DNA of 64,000 nt from Rhizomys pruinosus. Lineage: Eukaryota; Chordata; Mammalia; Rodentia; Spalacidae. Each line of letters begins with the position of its first letter. The stretch's first letter is position 1. Positions 20,966 through 32,442 of the stretch are shown one piece after another. Location: NCBI GenBank assembly GCA_009823505.1, contig VZQC01005577.1:751950-815949 (forward strand). Reading direction: 5' to 3'. Position numbers and translations under genes: made by a program. The notes under the pieces are model-generated. The model was given only the letters and a program-made list of their open reading frames with translations. It had not been told where the DNA came from and did no database searches.

Positions 20966-21108
20966 CAGGGTGACTGCTGCGAAGTCTCATGACCTGAGTT
21001 CAATCCCTGGAGCCCAGTCTATAGAAGGAGAGAACCAACACCTGAATGTTGCCCTCTGACCTCCACATGCACATACTATGGTATGAATATGCCCACACAT
21101 ACAACACA

Positions 21109-21156
<48 letters not shown>

Positions 21157-21182
21157 TGCGCGCGTGCGCGCACGCGCGGGAC
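20966..21182 (+). repeat. B3-type SINE with (ca)n and (cg)n tail
   Basis: cctgagttcaatccctggag, cctctgacctccacatgcac, then (ca)n 21099-21150 and gcgcgcgtgcgcgcacgcgc, alternating purine-pyrimidine. Confidence 0.8.
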
Positions 21183-21406
21183 AAGTAAATAAGTAAATGT
21201 AAAAAAAATTAAAGAAGAAAGTTTAACAGATTTAAGTGTGGAGTTAATAGAAAGAGAGTTACTTACGGAAAGAATAAGATACACTCAAGAATCTGGGCAT
21301 GAGCTTCTCAAAGGAGAGTCTTGCATAAATGTCTCAGCAGTATCTATATATACTACTTTGATGACTCTAAAATTATAATTCAAGTGCTTAAAAAACTTCC
21401 CCTCAG

Positions 21407-21650
21407 TTGCATGACACGGGTGCACAGACCTACATGCAGACAGTACATTCATACACATAATAAAATTAATTAATTAATTAATTTAAAAAAGCCCGGCGTC
21501 CCTGTCGCACGCCTTTAATCCTAGCACTTGGGAGGCAGAAGCAGGCAGATCTTTGTGAGTTCGAGGCCAGCCTGGTCTACAGAGTGAGCTCCAGGCCAGC
21601 TGGGACTAAAAGGGAGACCCTGTCTCAAAAATACCAAAAAAATAAATAAA
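21407..21650 (+). repeat. B2 3' fragment fused to B1
   Basis: B2 tail (ttgcatgacacgggtgcaca) to 21488, then B1 (cccggcgtccctgtcgcacg). cttcccctcag at 21396 and 21655 brackets the pair. Confidence 0.85.
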
Positions 21651-21664
21651 TAAACTTCCCCTCA

Positions 21665-21913
21665 GGGGCTGGAGAGATGGCTCAGCGGTCAAGGGCACTG
21701 ACTGCCCTTGCAGAGGACCTGGGTTCGATTCCCACCACCCACATGACAGCTAAGAACTGTCTTTAAGCCAGGCATGGTGGTATACACCTTTTTTTTTTAA
21801 TCTTAGCACTTGGCAGAGGCAGCGGATCTCTGTGAGTTCAAGGCTAGCCTGGTCTACAGAGTGAGTTCCAGGACAGCTGGGGCTACAGGGAGACCTTGTC
21901 TCAAAAAGACCAA
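21665..21913 (+). repeat. Composite SINE copy 2: B2 head joined to B1
   Basis: ggggctggagagatggctca to aagaactgtctttaa at 21765, then gccaggcatggtggtataca, a B1 to 21913. The junction is the same as in copy 1. Confidence 0.88.
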
Positions 21914-22136
21914 GGGCTGGAGAGATGGCTCAGTGGTTAAGAGCGCCGACTGCTCTTGCAGAGGACCCAGGTTTGACTTCCAGCACCCACATGGTGGCTA
22001 AGAACCGTCTTTAAGCTGGGCGTGGTGGCTTTAATCCAGAGGCAGGCAGATCTCTGTGAGTTCAAGGCCAGCCTGGTCTACAAAGTGAGTTCAAGGCTAG
22101 CTGGGGCTACAGGGAGACCCTGTCTCAAAAAAAAAA
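21914..22136 (+). repeat. Composite SINE copy 3: B2 head joined to B1
   Basis: Follows copy 2 with no spacer: gggctggagagatggctcag to aagaaccgtctttaa at 22013, then gctgggcgtggtggctttaa. ttcccctc at 22137-22144 matches the target before copy 2, so copies 2 and 3 lie between one duplicated site. Confidence 0.88.
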
Positions 22137-22159
22137 TTCCCCTCTTTTTCCTTTATAAA

Positions 22160-22312
22160 ATTGCTATTTCTTCATGGGGTTTTGTGCCTACATGTCACAT
22201 CACACTGGAAGTCAGAGGTCAATTTTGGGAGTCTGTTCTCCCCTCCACTATGTGAGTCTCAGAGATTGAGATGGCTTGGTGACTTTACCCAGTGAGCCAT
22301 CTTGCCAGGGCT
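22160..22312 (-). repeat. B3 SINE
   Basis: gaagtcagaggtcaattttg, cagtgagccatcttgccagg. Confidence 0.75.
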
Positions 22313-22880
22313 TTTCCCTGACTCGTTATGGATATGAGCTTATAGGGTGGCTCCAGAGGGCCTTGGATGGAATAATTTAATAATGATAAAACCACGGGCC
22401 ACAAGGGTTGCACAAGGAGGTAAAGACATGTCTTTTCTAGTAAATGGAGTTTCTTGTGGGACTCCTAGAAAATTGCAGGTTTACAGCTGGGAATGGAGAA
22501 AGGTCATATACACTTAGGCCTTAAGCAAGGTTCACTGCTATTTAAACATTCTTATTTGAATTACCTTGTATAAAAGAAATATTGTCTCTATGTAGGCAAC
22601 CTTTACAGTGAATATTGTTAATTGTGCTGGAACTCTCAACTCGCAGCTGGTGAGAAGCTTCATGCAAACTCCAGGATGAGAGGTCCCTTTCCTCTCCCAT
22701 GGCCCCATAATTTTCCCTGTCCATCTTGCCTCACATATGACATAAAAGTGAAACTGGCCAGAAGAGCGAAGGGACGGAGAGGAAGGGAAGGGCATGTTGA
22801 GACACGGTTCATAAAATGTCCTTATGAGCCTAGTACCTTGGGCAATTAATATATATAATGAAGTTTTTAATTAAAAAAAT
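22313..22880. other. Unidentified intron sequence
   Basis: About 570 bases without recognised repeats. Open frames up to 85 codons on both strands overlap one another and lack splice context. Confidence 0.4.
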
Positions 22881-23239
22881 GTTGCCAGGTGTGGTGGCAC
22901 ATACCTTTAGTCCAATTTAGTCCCAGCACTCAGTAGGCAGAGGCAGGTGGATCTCTATGAGTTTTGACCTTGGTCAAAGAAATAAGACTGCAAAATTATA
23001 TGGATTTTTAAAAATATTTCATTTATCATTTTTATTCTATGTGTATGAATGTATTGGTTGCATGTGTGTAAGTGCACCAATGTCATGCAATGCCCATGGA
23101 AGTCAGAAAAGGAAAGCAGATCCCCTGGAAATGGAGTAGCAGGTGGTTGTTAACTGCCATATGGGGGCTGGGAACTGAACCTGGGTCTTCTGCAAGAGCA
23201 GCCAGTGAACTTCTTAACTGCTGAGCCATCTCTCCAGCC
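22881..23239. repeat. B1 fragment (+) and B2 SINE (-)
   Basis: B1 22881-22966 with a short internal repeat of agtcc; reverse B2 23008-23239 ending ctgagccatctctccagcc. Confidence 0.85.
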
Positions 23240-23504
23240 AAAACAAAATTATGTTTTTTAAACTTAAAATCAATTTGAAAATGTGACACTTAGGACCTTT
23301 CCTAGGGTTTAGTGCATTAAATGTGTAAAATGTATGAAAATGTAGGGAATTTGGGGGCAAGGTAATTAAGCCAGAGTTTTTTGGTATGGAACTCCTGGGA
23401 CTCAATGAAGTGTGCATTTTCTGTATTAGAACAGAACTGAAACTGCTACCAAAGAAAAAATTAGGTGGTCTTTTTTTTTAAAGATGCACTTGACCACATC
23501 CAGA

Positions 23505-23722
23505 ATTTTTTTTATTATTTTTTATGTGTATGATGTACTGTCTCCATGTAGGTTGGTGTACCCATGTTGTACAGTGTCAAGGAGGTCAGAAGAAGGCATC
23601 AGATTCCCCTGGAACTGGAGTTAAAGATGGTTCTTAGCCGCCGTGTGGGTGGTGGGAATTGAACCTGGGTCCTCTGCAAGAGCAGTCAGTGCTCTTAACT
23701 GCTGAGCCATCTCTCCAGCCCC
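23505..23722 (-). repeat. B2 SINE
   Basis: ttttttatgtgtatgatgta to gctgagccatctctccagcc. Confidence 0.93.
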
Positions 23723-23814
23723 ATGGTGGTCTTTTTTTAACCAAGGTAAGAGCCTTGTGTTAAAAATACATCAATTTTCACACCAAGATATGAATTTTAC
23801 ATCTTCTTGTATAG

Positions 23815-23908
23815 TTTTTGGTTGTTGTTGTTTGTGGTACTAGAGGTTAAACCTAGGGCCTTGCTCATGAGAGGCAAGCAATCTGCCACTGAGCTATTTT
23901 CCCAGCCT
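23815..23908 (-). repeat. ID SINE
   Basis: gtactagaggttaaacctag, gcaatctgccactgagctat: reverse ID/BC1-type tRNA-derived element. Confidence 0.75.
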
Positions 23909-23935
23909 TCCTGTATAGTTTTAGAAAGCTTCTGC

Positions 23936-24072
23936 AGGCGTAGTGGCACATGTCTCTAATCCTAGCCCTCAGGAGGCAGATCTCTGTGAGTTAAAGGCCA
24001 GCCTGGTCTACAGAGTGAGTTCCAGGACAGTTAGGGCAATAGGGAGACCCTGTCTAAAAAAAAAAAAAAAAT
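23936..24072 (+). repeat. B1 SINE
   Basis: gcaggcgtagtggcacatgt to gaccctgtctaaaaaa. Confidence 0.9.
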
Positions 24073-24574
24073 AGAAAGCTTATGACTTGATTAAATGAGC
24101 AAACTTGCTTTGGAATTGCCTATTTTTAAAACAAAATAATACAAAACCAACTGCTTCTGTCTCCGCAGTTTTTACTACTATCTCCTTTCTCTGCTTCACT
24201 TTATAAGTGTTGGAAGAGTTGTTTATCTACAGACAAGTATATATCCGTATAACTCATTCACATTTTTAAAAAGCTCCTTTACTTTCATTGGCTTAAAAAA
24301 ATTCCTTCCCTTAAAAGGGAATAAACTCAAAATATTATTTGTATATAAAAAGCGTAAAGAAGAAATGCACAAACACGCAAGTGTATCCATATGCCCACCG
24401 CCCCACCCAGCTTCAGACAGACATTACTGGCAGTTTTGGAAACTTCCCTGAACCTATTACCCTGTGAAAGCACAAGCTATGAAAATTTGTGGGATGCTAC
24501 TAAAGCAGTATTAAAGGGAAATTCACATAACTGAACACCTATATAAGAAAAGAAGCAAGCCCTTGTGCTGAATG
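24073..24574. other. Unidentified intron sequence
   Basis: AT-rich, no repeat family or exon recognised. Confidence 0.4.
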
Positions 24575-24800
24575 GTTTCAGTAGTCAACTTGACACACCT
24601 GGGAAGTGGGGAACCTCGACTGAAGCATGGTGTCTGTTGGACTGGCCTATGGGCCATATCTGTGAGGCTTTTTTTTTTTTTTGAGACAGGGTCTCCCTGT
24701 AGCCCCAGCTGGAACTCACTGTAGACCAGGCTGGCCTTGAACTCACAGAGATCCACCTGCCTCTGCCGCTGGGATTAAAGCTGTGCACCATGCCCAGCCA
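24575..24800. repeat. URR1-like fragment followed by reverse B1
   Basis: gtcaacttgacacacctggg to ccatatctgtgaggc, cut by a reverse B1 at 24669-24800. Confidence 0.6.
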
Positions 24801-24825
24801 AGGCATTTTCTTTCTTTTGTTTTTT

Positions 24826-25015
24826 TTTAAAGTAACTTTTATTATGTGTCGTGTATTTCTACTTTTTCTTTTTTTTCTTTTCAGTCCCAATTTAGAAACA
24901 TTGCCCTACTCCCCGCACCTCCCCACCCCACTTGCTATCCAATACAGCCTTCTGCCCATAACCACTTGCATGTTTCTATGCAGATCTTTTGCCAAGGGTT
25001 TTCACTGCAGAAGGC
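24826..25015 (-). mobile_element. L1 3' end fragment
   Basis: ttttattatgtgtcgtgtat, then agtcccaatttagaaacatt and a C-rich tract: same layout as the L1 end at 15.3 kb but a different subfamily. Confidence 0.5.
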
Positions 25016-25375
25016 TTCTCTATTTTGGACAGCCGTTTTAATAACAAGCTGAAACTCAGTTCTTTGACTGAAACTTCGTTCTTTGACCCTCGACTTCTAT
25101 GTTGTTGTTATTGTTCCCCCTCTTTTGTATTGCTCTGACATAATGCCTATATAAACCATTCACACTATGTATCAAAAATATTATTACCTCCTGAAAATAA
25201 ACTGTATGTTAATTCCAGAAAATATTGTTTAGGTCATTCACATTTTTCCCCTTTAATTGTTATGTTAACTCATAAAATAATGATACCTACCTTCCACCCA
25301 TATACAGAAATTACAGAGTCTGAAAATTAAGTGGTAGGCTTCAATTCTAGAGCCTATAAAGATTCACATTTCAGG

Positions 25376-25542
25376 GTGTTTTTGGTGGCACACGCTTTAA
25401 ATCCTAGCACTTGGGAGGGCAGAGGCAGTGCGGGATCTTTGTGAGTTCAAGGCCAGCCTGGTCTTCAGAGCGTATTCCAGGACAGCTGGGCCTAAGGGAG
25501 ACCCTGTCTCAAAAGACCAAAAAAAAAAAAAAAAAAAAAAAG
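25376..25542 (+). repeat. B1 SINE
   Basis: gggtgtttttggtggcacac to gtctcaaaagacc and a long A tail. Contains small indels. Confidence 0.9.
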
Positions 25543-25589
25543 TCACCATATAAACAACGACAGTTTACTTTCAGATAAAGAATATATAA

Positions 25590-26465
25590 CATAACTGATT
25601 TGTCTCGCTAGACTTTCAGTGGGGATTTGGTGTTAAGCATCCACAAATTAGTGAAAACATTCGGTGTTTGTTTTTCTGGGATTGTGTTACTTCACTTAGG
25701 CATAATGGCTTAGTTTCCATCCATTTCTCCAAAGTTTCAATTGATGTCATCTTCTTTTATGGCTCAAAAAGAACATCTGTGTAGATGTATAAATTTTTGT
25801 ATCCATTATATCTGTTGAGAGGCATTTGGGTTGCTTCCAATTCTTCACTAACGTGCATGTATCTTTGCAGTAGGATGAGTCTTGTGGGTATATACCCAGG
25901 AAGTGGTATAGCTATGGTCAGGTGGTGGGGACTCACTTTTTGAGTTCGTTTTTAAAGTGTTCTCCACACTCGCTTTACCATAATGGTTGCACAGAGTTTA
26001 CATCACCACCAGCTAGTGAATAGAGTATGTTCCTTTTCCCCAACTCTCCAACATTTGGTGTCTTTTGTTTCTTCTTTTTGTTGTTGTTGTGTTGTTGTTG
26101 TAGTTGCTGGCTTTTTTGTGAGTTTTTTTTTTCAATCTATTTTTTTTATTGAGCTTTGTGCATTTTTACAATTTCCATACAAATCGCGACCCATTTCCCT
26201 TCCTGGCCCCCCCCACCGCACCAGAGCTCAGCATTCTGCAAACAGGTTTTTCATTTTTTCTCCGTCTCTTCTAAAATTTTCGAACTAGAAGTTTACTGTT
26301 TGGGGCAGAAGTTCACCATTTTAGTCAATTCTTTGCCCCAGTCTTTTTTGTTGTTGTTCCTTCTAATTTGCATCACTCCAAACTATGCATATTTGCATGC
26401 CACATATATCAAGATTATGACATCAACAGGTTTTATCATCTTCAGCTTATATTTCTTTTTTCTTT
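25590..26465 (-). mobile_element. L1 fragments, reverse
   Basis: To 26090: ORF2 3' flank (atccatttctccaaagtttc, gtgggtatatacccaggaag, ggttgcacagagtttacatc). From 26135: a separate L1 3' end (tattgagctttgtgcatttt, then a C-rich run). Frames of 101-103 codons here are antisense L1. Confidence 0.75.
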
Positions 26466-27400
26466 AAAAAAAAAAACTGTCATGTTTTCCTTAGGAAGTG
26501 TTTGAAGGTCCTCCTTGGCAAGCCCAAAACAACCCTCAGTCCTGCCCTTGTTCTCCACACTGGGGTCTTCCCTTCCCATGGTCACCAATGAGTCATTTCG
26601 TCACTGCATCTGTCTTGATCTTCCTGTATGGTCTCTGTGATACAGCCTGGTAGTCCAACAATGGCAGTCTATACTCTGAAGAGGCTGAAACCCCAGTCGT
26701 GCTCAGTCCACACGCTGGATGTCTCCGCAGTCCCCGTCTGGCACTGAAGGTTTGGAGGATTCTTGGAGAGACATCAGTCTTTCTTTCTATATGGAAGATT
26801 GAAAAGCTGTGTTCTCATGTCTTTGAGTATGGCAGCCACAGGGTAGGTGCACTTGCCAGTAAGAATTGAAGACAGGCAAAACAACAGTGCTTTTTTTTTT
26901 TTTTTTTTTTACTTTTTGTCTTTTTACTAAGTTCTCAAGTTTTATACTTGAAGTGCAATTTCTCAGACCTTACTAATTATTTATTTCTGGTTATACTTTC
27001 CTTTTGGATGCTTAAAGCCACACAGCCCAGATTAACCAAGGTTTTTGTTTTCTCTAGGTCAGTTGAGGATCTGGTCCTCAGGGGTCACTTGGGTTTTAGG
27101 GGGGGAGGAAGCCTCTGGTTCCTTTTGGCTTTTCATTTACCAGGTCCATCCACTTGAGGACAAAGTCAGGTCTTACTAGATTAGGCTTCCCTTTTTGAAG
27201 CATGAGCAGACTTTCCTCTTTATAGGCTGGACACTGGCTGAAGTCCCATTAGTGGATCTCCAAGACCTCCCAGCATAAGAAGACTGGTGACTCACATTTG
27301 CAGGACATTTCAAGAGATGCCCCCCTGCATAGTCCCCTGGGACTTAGTTGACCTCTCAGGGCAAGGAACAAAGTTATCCCTTAGGTCCCTCAGCCAAATT
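26466..27400 (-). repeat. Old interspersed repeat, family not determined
   Basis: gaggctgaaaccccagtcgt, cgcagtccccgtctggcact, gaggattcttggagagacat resemble an old rodent LTR or L1 5' region read backwards. No coding content. Confidence 0.35.
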
Positions 27401-27436
27401 GGTAGGGATTAGAGGCGTGTGCCACCATGCCTGGCT

Positions 27437-27660
27437 ATAAAATTCACTTTTTTTTAAAGCATATTGCACCATAACTAAAGGGTATATCCCAAGAATGTAA
27501 TGTTTGTCATACATTGAGATCAATTTAATTTACTATCTTCATAAACTAAGAGAAAAAAGAAATATGACCTTAATAAACACAGAAAAAAATATTTGACAAA
27601 AGCCAACATCTTATAAAATTCTCATCAAACTAGGCACAAACTGTAAGGCTCACTGGGGCC
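27437..27660 (+). mobile_element. L1 ORF2 fragment
   Basis: ggtatatcccaagaatgtaa, atttgacaaaagccaacatc, ttctcatcaaactaggcaca are diverged L1 reverse-transcriptase region phrases. Confidence 0.65.
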
Positions 27661-27881
27661 AGGAGCATGTACCCGTACACAAAGGAGAGCCTCCCAAGGG
27701 AACGGAGCACTGAAGTCAGCCATAGACATCTGACCCACTCACTCCTCAGCCCAGCTAGAGCAGCAGCCTGTGAAGAGGAAAGACAAGACAGCAGCTGTGA
27801 CCTCCCTCCCCTACTTCCCTGCCTACCTTACCTCAAGATTCCAGTGTCAGTGAGCAAACAAACCTTCCTCAACTCTGTCAT

Positions 27882-28082
27882 CTTCTTTTTGTATGAGTGG
27901 ATTTCCTGCAAGTGTGTACCAGCACCCATGTTGTACAATACCCATTGAGGTCAGAGATGTCAGATCCCCTGGAACTGGAGTTATAGACGATTATTAGCAG
28001 CCATATGGGTGCTGGGAATTGACCCCAGGTCCTCTGAAAGAGTGGTCAAGGTTCTCAACTGCTGAGCCATCACTCCAGGCCC
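27882..28082 (-). repeat. B2 SINE
   Basis: ttgtatgagtggatttcctg to ctgagccatcactccaggcc. Confidence 0.9.
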
Positions 28083-28135
28083 AACTCTGCTATTTTTCAG
28101 ATGTTTTTCTTAGTATATTTTGGTACTATTTTAAT

Positions 28136-28622
28136 ATTTATTTTATTTTATTTGGTCTTTTTGAGATAGTATCCCCATAGTCCCAGCTGGACTGGAACTA
28201 ACCATGTAGACCAGTCTGGCCTTGAACTCATATTGATCCACCTGCCTCTGCATCCCAAGTTCTGGGATTAAAGGCATGCACTGCCACACCCAGCTTATTT
28301 TGGGGGGTGGGGGAGGGGTTGAGACAGGGTCTCCCTGTAGCCCAAGCTGGCCTGGAACTGTCTCTGAAGACCAGGCTGGCCTTGAACTCACAGACATCCT
28401 CCTGCCTCTGCCTCCTGAGTGCTGAGATTAAAGATGTGTGCTACAATTTCCAGTCTGGGTGTGGGGTTTCTTTGGGGGGGGTTGTTATTTTTGAGACAGG
28501 GTACTGTGTAGCCCAAGTGGACCTCAAATTTGCTCTGTAGTCAAGGATTACCCTGAATTTCTGACCTTCCTGTTTCCACTTGCCAGGAGCTGGGATTACA
28601 ACCGTGTGTCACTGTTCCCAGT
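28136..28622 (-). repeat. Three reverse B1 SINEs in a row
   Basis: 28136-28296, 28303-28455 and an older 28478-28622, each with ttgagaca(g/t)(g/a)gta or gtct and a final ccaca or gttcccag segment. Confidence 0.85.
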
Positions 28623-28681
28623 GTCATGCAGCAGTGCAAGGTCAGCAGATGCTCAGTGAGCTGGGCCACAAGCCCCGCCTG

Positions 28682-29040
28682 TCCTAGTTTGTCTTCCATT
28701 GCTGTGACAAAACACTCTGACCGACACCAACTTGGGGAGGAAAGGGTTTATTCAGCTTACATCTCCTGGGTCACAGTTGATCACTCAGGGAGCCCAAGGT
28801 AAGAACTCAGGGCAGGAACCTGGAGGCAGGAGCTGAAGCACAGGCCATGGAGGAATACTGTCCACTGGCTTGCTCCTGGCTTGCTCTCTGGCTCATGCCC
28901 AGCCTGCCTTCTTATACTGCCACTGCTCAACAATCAAGACAATACACCACAGATGTGGCCACAGGCCAATCCAATGGAGCAACCCAGGTGTGTCAAGTTG
29001 ACACTAAAGCTATCCAGCACACCGCCCATACTGCGCAGGA
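28682..29040 (-). mobile_element. URR1-like element
   Basis: ccattgctgtgacaaaacac, ccaacttggggaggaaaggg, gtgtcaagttgacac. It is the reverse of the family seen at 29.75 kb. Confidence 0.5.
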
Positions 29041-29059
29041 TTTTCCACTTTCCTTGTTT

Positions 29060-29354
29060 AGATTTTGTTATTTTTAACCATGTGTATGCAGGAGGGGATA
29101 TATGTACAAAGCACAAATGCCACAGAGGCCAGAGGCCTCAGACTCTCTGGAACTGGAGTAACTCTGTTGTGAGCTGCCCATGGTACTGAGAAATAAACAC
29201 AGATCCTCTACAAAAGCAGTATACGTAGCCAGGTGTGGTGGCACACTTGGGAGACAGAGGCAGGCGGATCTCTATGAGTTCAAGGCCAGCCTGGTCTACA
29301 GAGTGAGTTACAGGACAGCTGGGACTACAGGGAAACCCTGTCTCAAAAAAGATC

Positions 29355-29385
<31 letters not shown>

Positions 29386-29421
29386 CAGTACATACTCTAA
29401 CACTGAGCAATTTCTCCAGCC
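29060..29421 (-). repeat. B2 SINE split by a B1
   Basis: Reverse B2 to 29225 and from 29385 to 29421. A plus-strand B1 with an (aat)n tail lies between, flanked by gcagtatacgt and gcagtacatact. Confidence 0.85.
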
Positions 29422-29589
29422 TCCACTTTCTTTTCTATGGATAGTAGTCGTATATAAATTGGCCTTACTTTATTTTAGTTGTATTTCTACATATGATTTA
29501 TTTTGGTACTTTTCCTGTTATGACGCCTGTTTTCTTCCCTCTGAGAGGATTGAGCCCTTGTGATGGTTAGAGTTGTGGGGGGGAGGAGA

Positions 29590-29748
29590 TTGTTTGTTTG
29601 TAAACAGGATCTCACTATGTAACTCTAGCTTGCCTGGAACTCACTAAGCAGACCAGACTGGTGTTGAACTCTCAGAGGTCCACCTGCTTCTGCCTCCATC
29701 TTTAATCCCAAATGCTGGGATGAAAGGTGTCCCGCACCATGCCCCGGA
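29590..29748 (-). repeat. B1 SINE
   Basis: taaacaggatctcactatgt to gtgtcccgcaccatgccccg. Confidence 0.85.
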
Positions 29749-29751
29749 TGC

Positions 29752-30145
29752 AATGGTTATTTTTGTCAATTTGACATAATGTAGAATAAGCTGGGAAGGG
29801 GGTGGGAGTCTCAGTTAGAGACCAGCTAGAGAAGGTTGGTGTGTTACCATGTCTGAGAGGAAGTGTCTTGACTACAGTAGTTGCAGTGGGAAGTCTCACA
29901 CACTGGGTGGAACCATTCCCTGGGTTTGGGTCTTGATCTGTGCAAGACTGGAGAAAATGAGCTGAGCAGGCAGGCATTCAGTGTCTGCTCTCGTGTGGTC
30001 GTAACCAGCTGCTTCAAGTCCTGCTGCCTGGCCTTCCTCACCAGGATGGACTGTAACCTGGAACTGTGAGCTAAAGTAAACCTTCTCCCCCTTGCGTTGC
30101 TTTTGTCAGGGTATTTTATCACAGTGACAGAAGTGAAACTAAGTC
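29752..30145 (+). mobile_element. URR1-like element
   Basis: tgtcaatttgacataatgta to gtattttatcacagtgacag and aagtgaaactaagt, the family's typical 3' terminus. Confidence 0.5.
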
Positions 30146-30432
30146 CTCAAGACACATCTATCTGTTAGTTATGGAGGGCACTACATAAAGCTAGAAGTGC
30201 TATCAATCACAATATATGCACAAGTTGAAGCATAAAAAGTGTTTTTAAAAGCAAGGTAGTTTAACTCCTCCAAAAGTTCACAATTCATCAATTGCAGAAT
30301 CTGAGGACAACAAAGTGACATGTCAAAGAATTCAAAAGTCTTGTTTTAAAAAATTGATCAATGATCTCACAGAGGATTCAAATAAGCCGAAGAATTAAGG
30401 AATTCAATTCAGGACTTAGATCTTCAAACATG

Positions 30433-30597
30433 AGGCTGGAAAGATGGCCTAGTGGTAGAGAGCACTTGCAACACAGCCAGACCACCAGTGTGGGAGGAGA
30501 GAACCAACTCCCGAACACTGTCCTCTGACCGCTACATATAGCCACATATGTACATACATGCATGCATTCATACACACTTATAATAATAAATATAAAA
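30433..30597 (+). repeat. B2/B3 SINE
   Basis: aggctggaaagatggcctag to catgcattcatacacactta. Confidence 0.8.
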
Positions 30598-30599
30598 AT

Positions 30600-32396
30600 A
30601 TCAACCTAAGTGAGAAATATAACAAGAAAATTGAACTTTTTAGGGGAAAAACAACAATGATAAAAAAATGAAAAACTCAATCAATAAATAAATAAATAAA
30701 TAAGAAACCCAGTGGAAAGCATCCTTAAGATTGAGCAAAAGAAAGAAAATCAGGTACTGAAGACAAAGCTGGTCAATATGCCATCCACACAGCAGTAAAG
30801 GGAAATGACTCCAGGATACAGAAGACTATTCAAGTGAGATTACAGCAGAAAATTCCCCAAATCTAGGCAAAGAAACAAACATCTAAGTATAAGATTTTGT
30901 AGAAGTCAAAGAAGAAATTACCAGAAGACTGGGAACCATAGCCTAGAAATCGATTATTTGTCTAGCATGTACGAAGACATAAATTAACCCCCAATAGCAC
31001 AGAAAGCTATTAAGATGGGCTTTTGGCACACACCTTTAATCCCAGCACTCAGGAGGCAGAGGCAGGCAGGTCTCTGTGAGTCCAAGTCTGGCCTGGTCTA
31101 CATAATGAGTTCCAGGCTAGCTGAGGCTACAAGAAGACCCTGTCTAAACAAAAAAAAAAGATCAAACAACAACATTTTGAATAAACATTTAAAAAATTAA
31201 AGTAAAATCCTACCAACCAAGATTACAATATCCAGCAAAGCTGTCCTTTTTAATTGATGAAGAAATAAAGATCTTTCAGGATAAATACAAACTAAAGCAA
31301 TTCATGAACAGTAACCCAGGATTGCAGAAAACACTTAGAAAAACCACACACATAGAGGAACAAGATTAGTCTCAAGCTTAACAGCTTAAGGAAAAGCAGA
31401 TACCATGAAGAAGAGAATGAAGAACTGGCAAAGAATCAAGTATGCCCAACTTAGTAAATCACCAGACTCCTCAGATGAATAAAGGAAGGGGAAAGGCCTA
31501 GGATAAAGCTCAGAGTGCCTGGAAATCATGAAGAAATTGTAAATAGAAGCAACATATCTGAACAGAGTAAAAGCTATACATGACAAACCTATACATGGCA
31601 AGCCAATACTGTACTACATGGGGGAAGCCGAAAGCGTTTCCTCTAAAGTCAAGAATGAGACAAAGTACTCACTCTCTCTACTCTTACTCAATATAGGACT
31701 TGAATTTTTTTTTTGAGACAGGGTCTCCCTGTAGCCCCAGCTGGCCTGGAACTCACTCTGTAGACCAGGCTGGCCTTGAACTCACAGAGATCTGGCTGCC
31801 ACGGCCTCCAAAGTGCTAGGATCAAAGGGTAGTGTCACCACACCTGGCTTAAAGATGGTTCTAAGGCACCATGTGGGTGTTGGGAATTGAACCTGGGTCC
31901 TCTGCAAGAACAGTCAGTGCTCCTAACCACTGAGCCATCTCTCCAGCCCCAGGACTTGAATTTTTAACTAAAGCAATAATTCACAACAACAAAGAAAAAA
32001 AAGGAGTACAAATCAGAAGATGTCAAATTGTCCTTATATGTATTTGATATGCTCTTATACTTAAATCCATAGAGATTCCACCAGAAAACTCCTTTGTCTG
32101 ATAAACACTTTCAGAAAATTTGGCTGTATACAAAAAGGAGCACTTCTTAAAACCCACAGCTTTTCTAGATGCCAATAATAAACATGCTGATAAAGAAATC
32201 AGGAAAGCTGGGTGTGGTGGCACATGCCTTTAATCTCAGCACTTGGGAGGCAGAGGCAGGTAGATCTCTGTGAGTTCAAGGCTACCCTGGTCTACATAGT
32301 GAGTTCCAGGCCAGCTGGGACTACAGGGAGACACCGTCTCAAAAAAAAATACCAATAAGATTCTTCACAAAAATAGAATTCTAAAACTCACATGGA

Positions 32397-32442
<46 letters not shown>

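Noticed and set aside
21096..21182. Alternating (ca)/(cg) tracts considered as a CRISPR-like or regulatory array
   Set aside because: Simple SINE-tail microsatellites with no spacers; ordinary in rodents.
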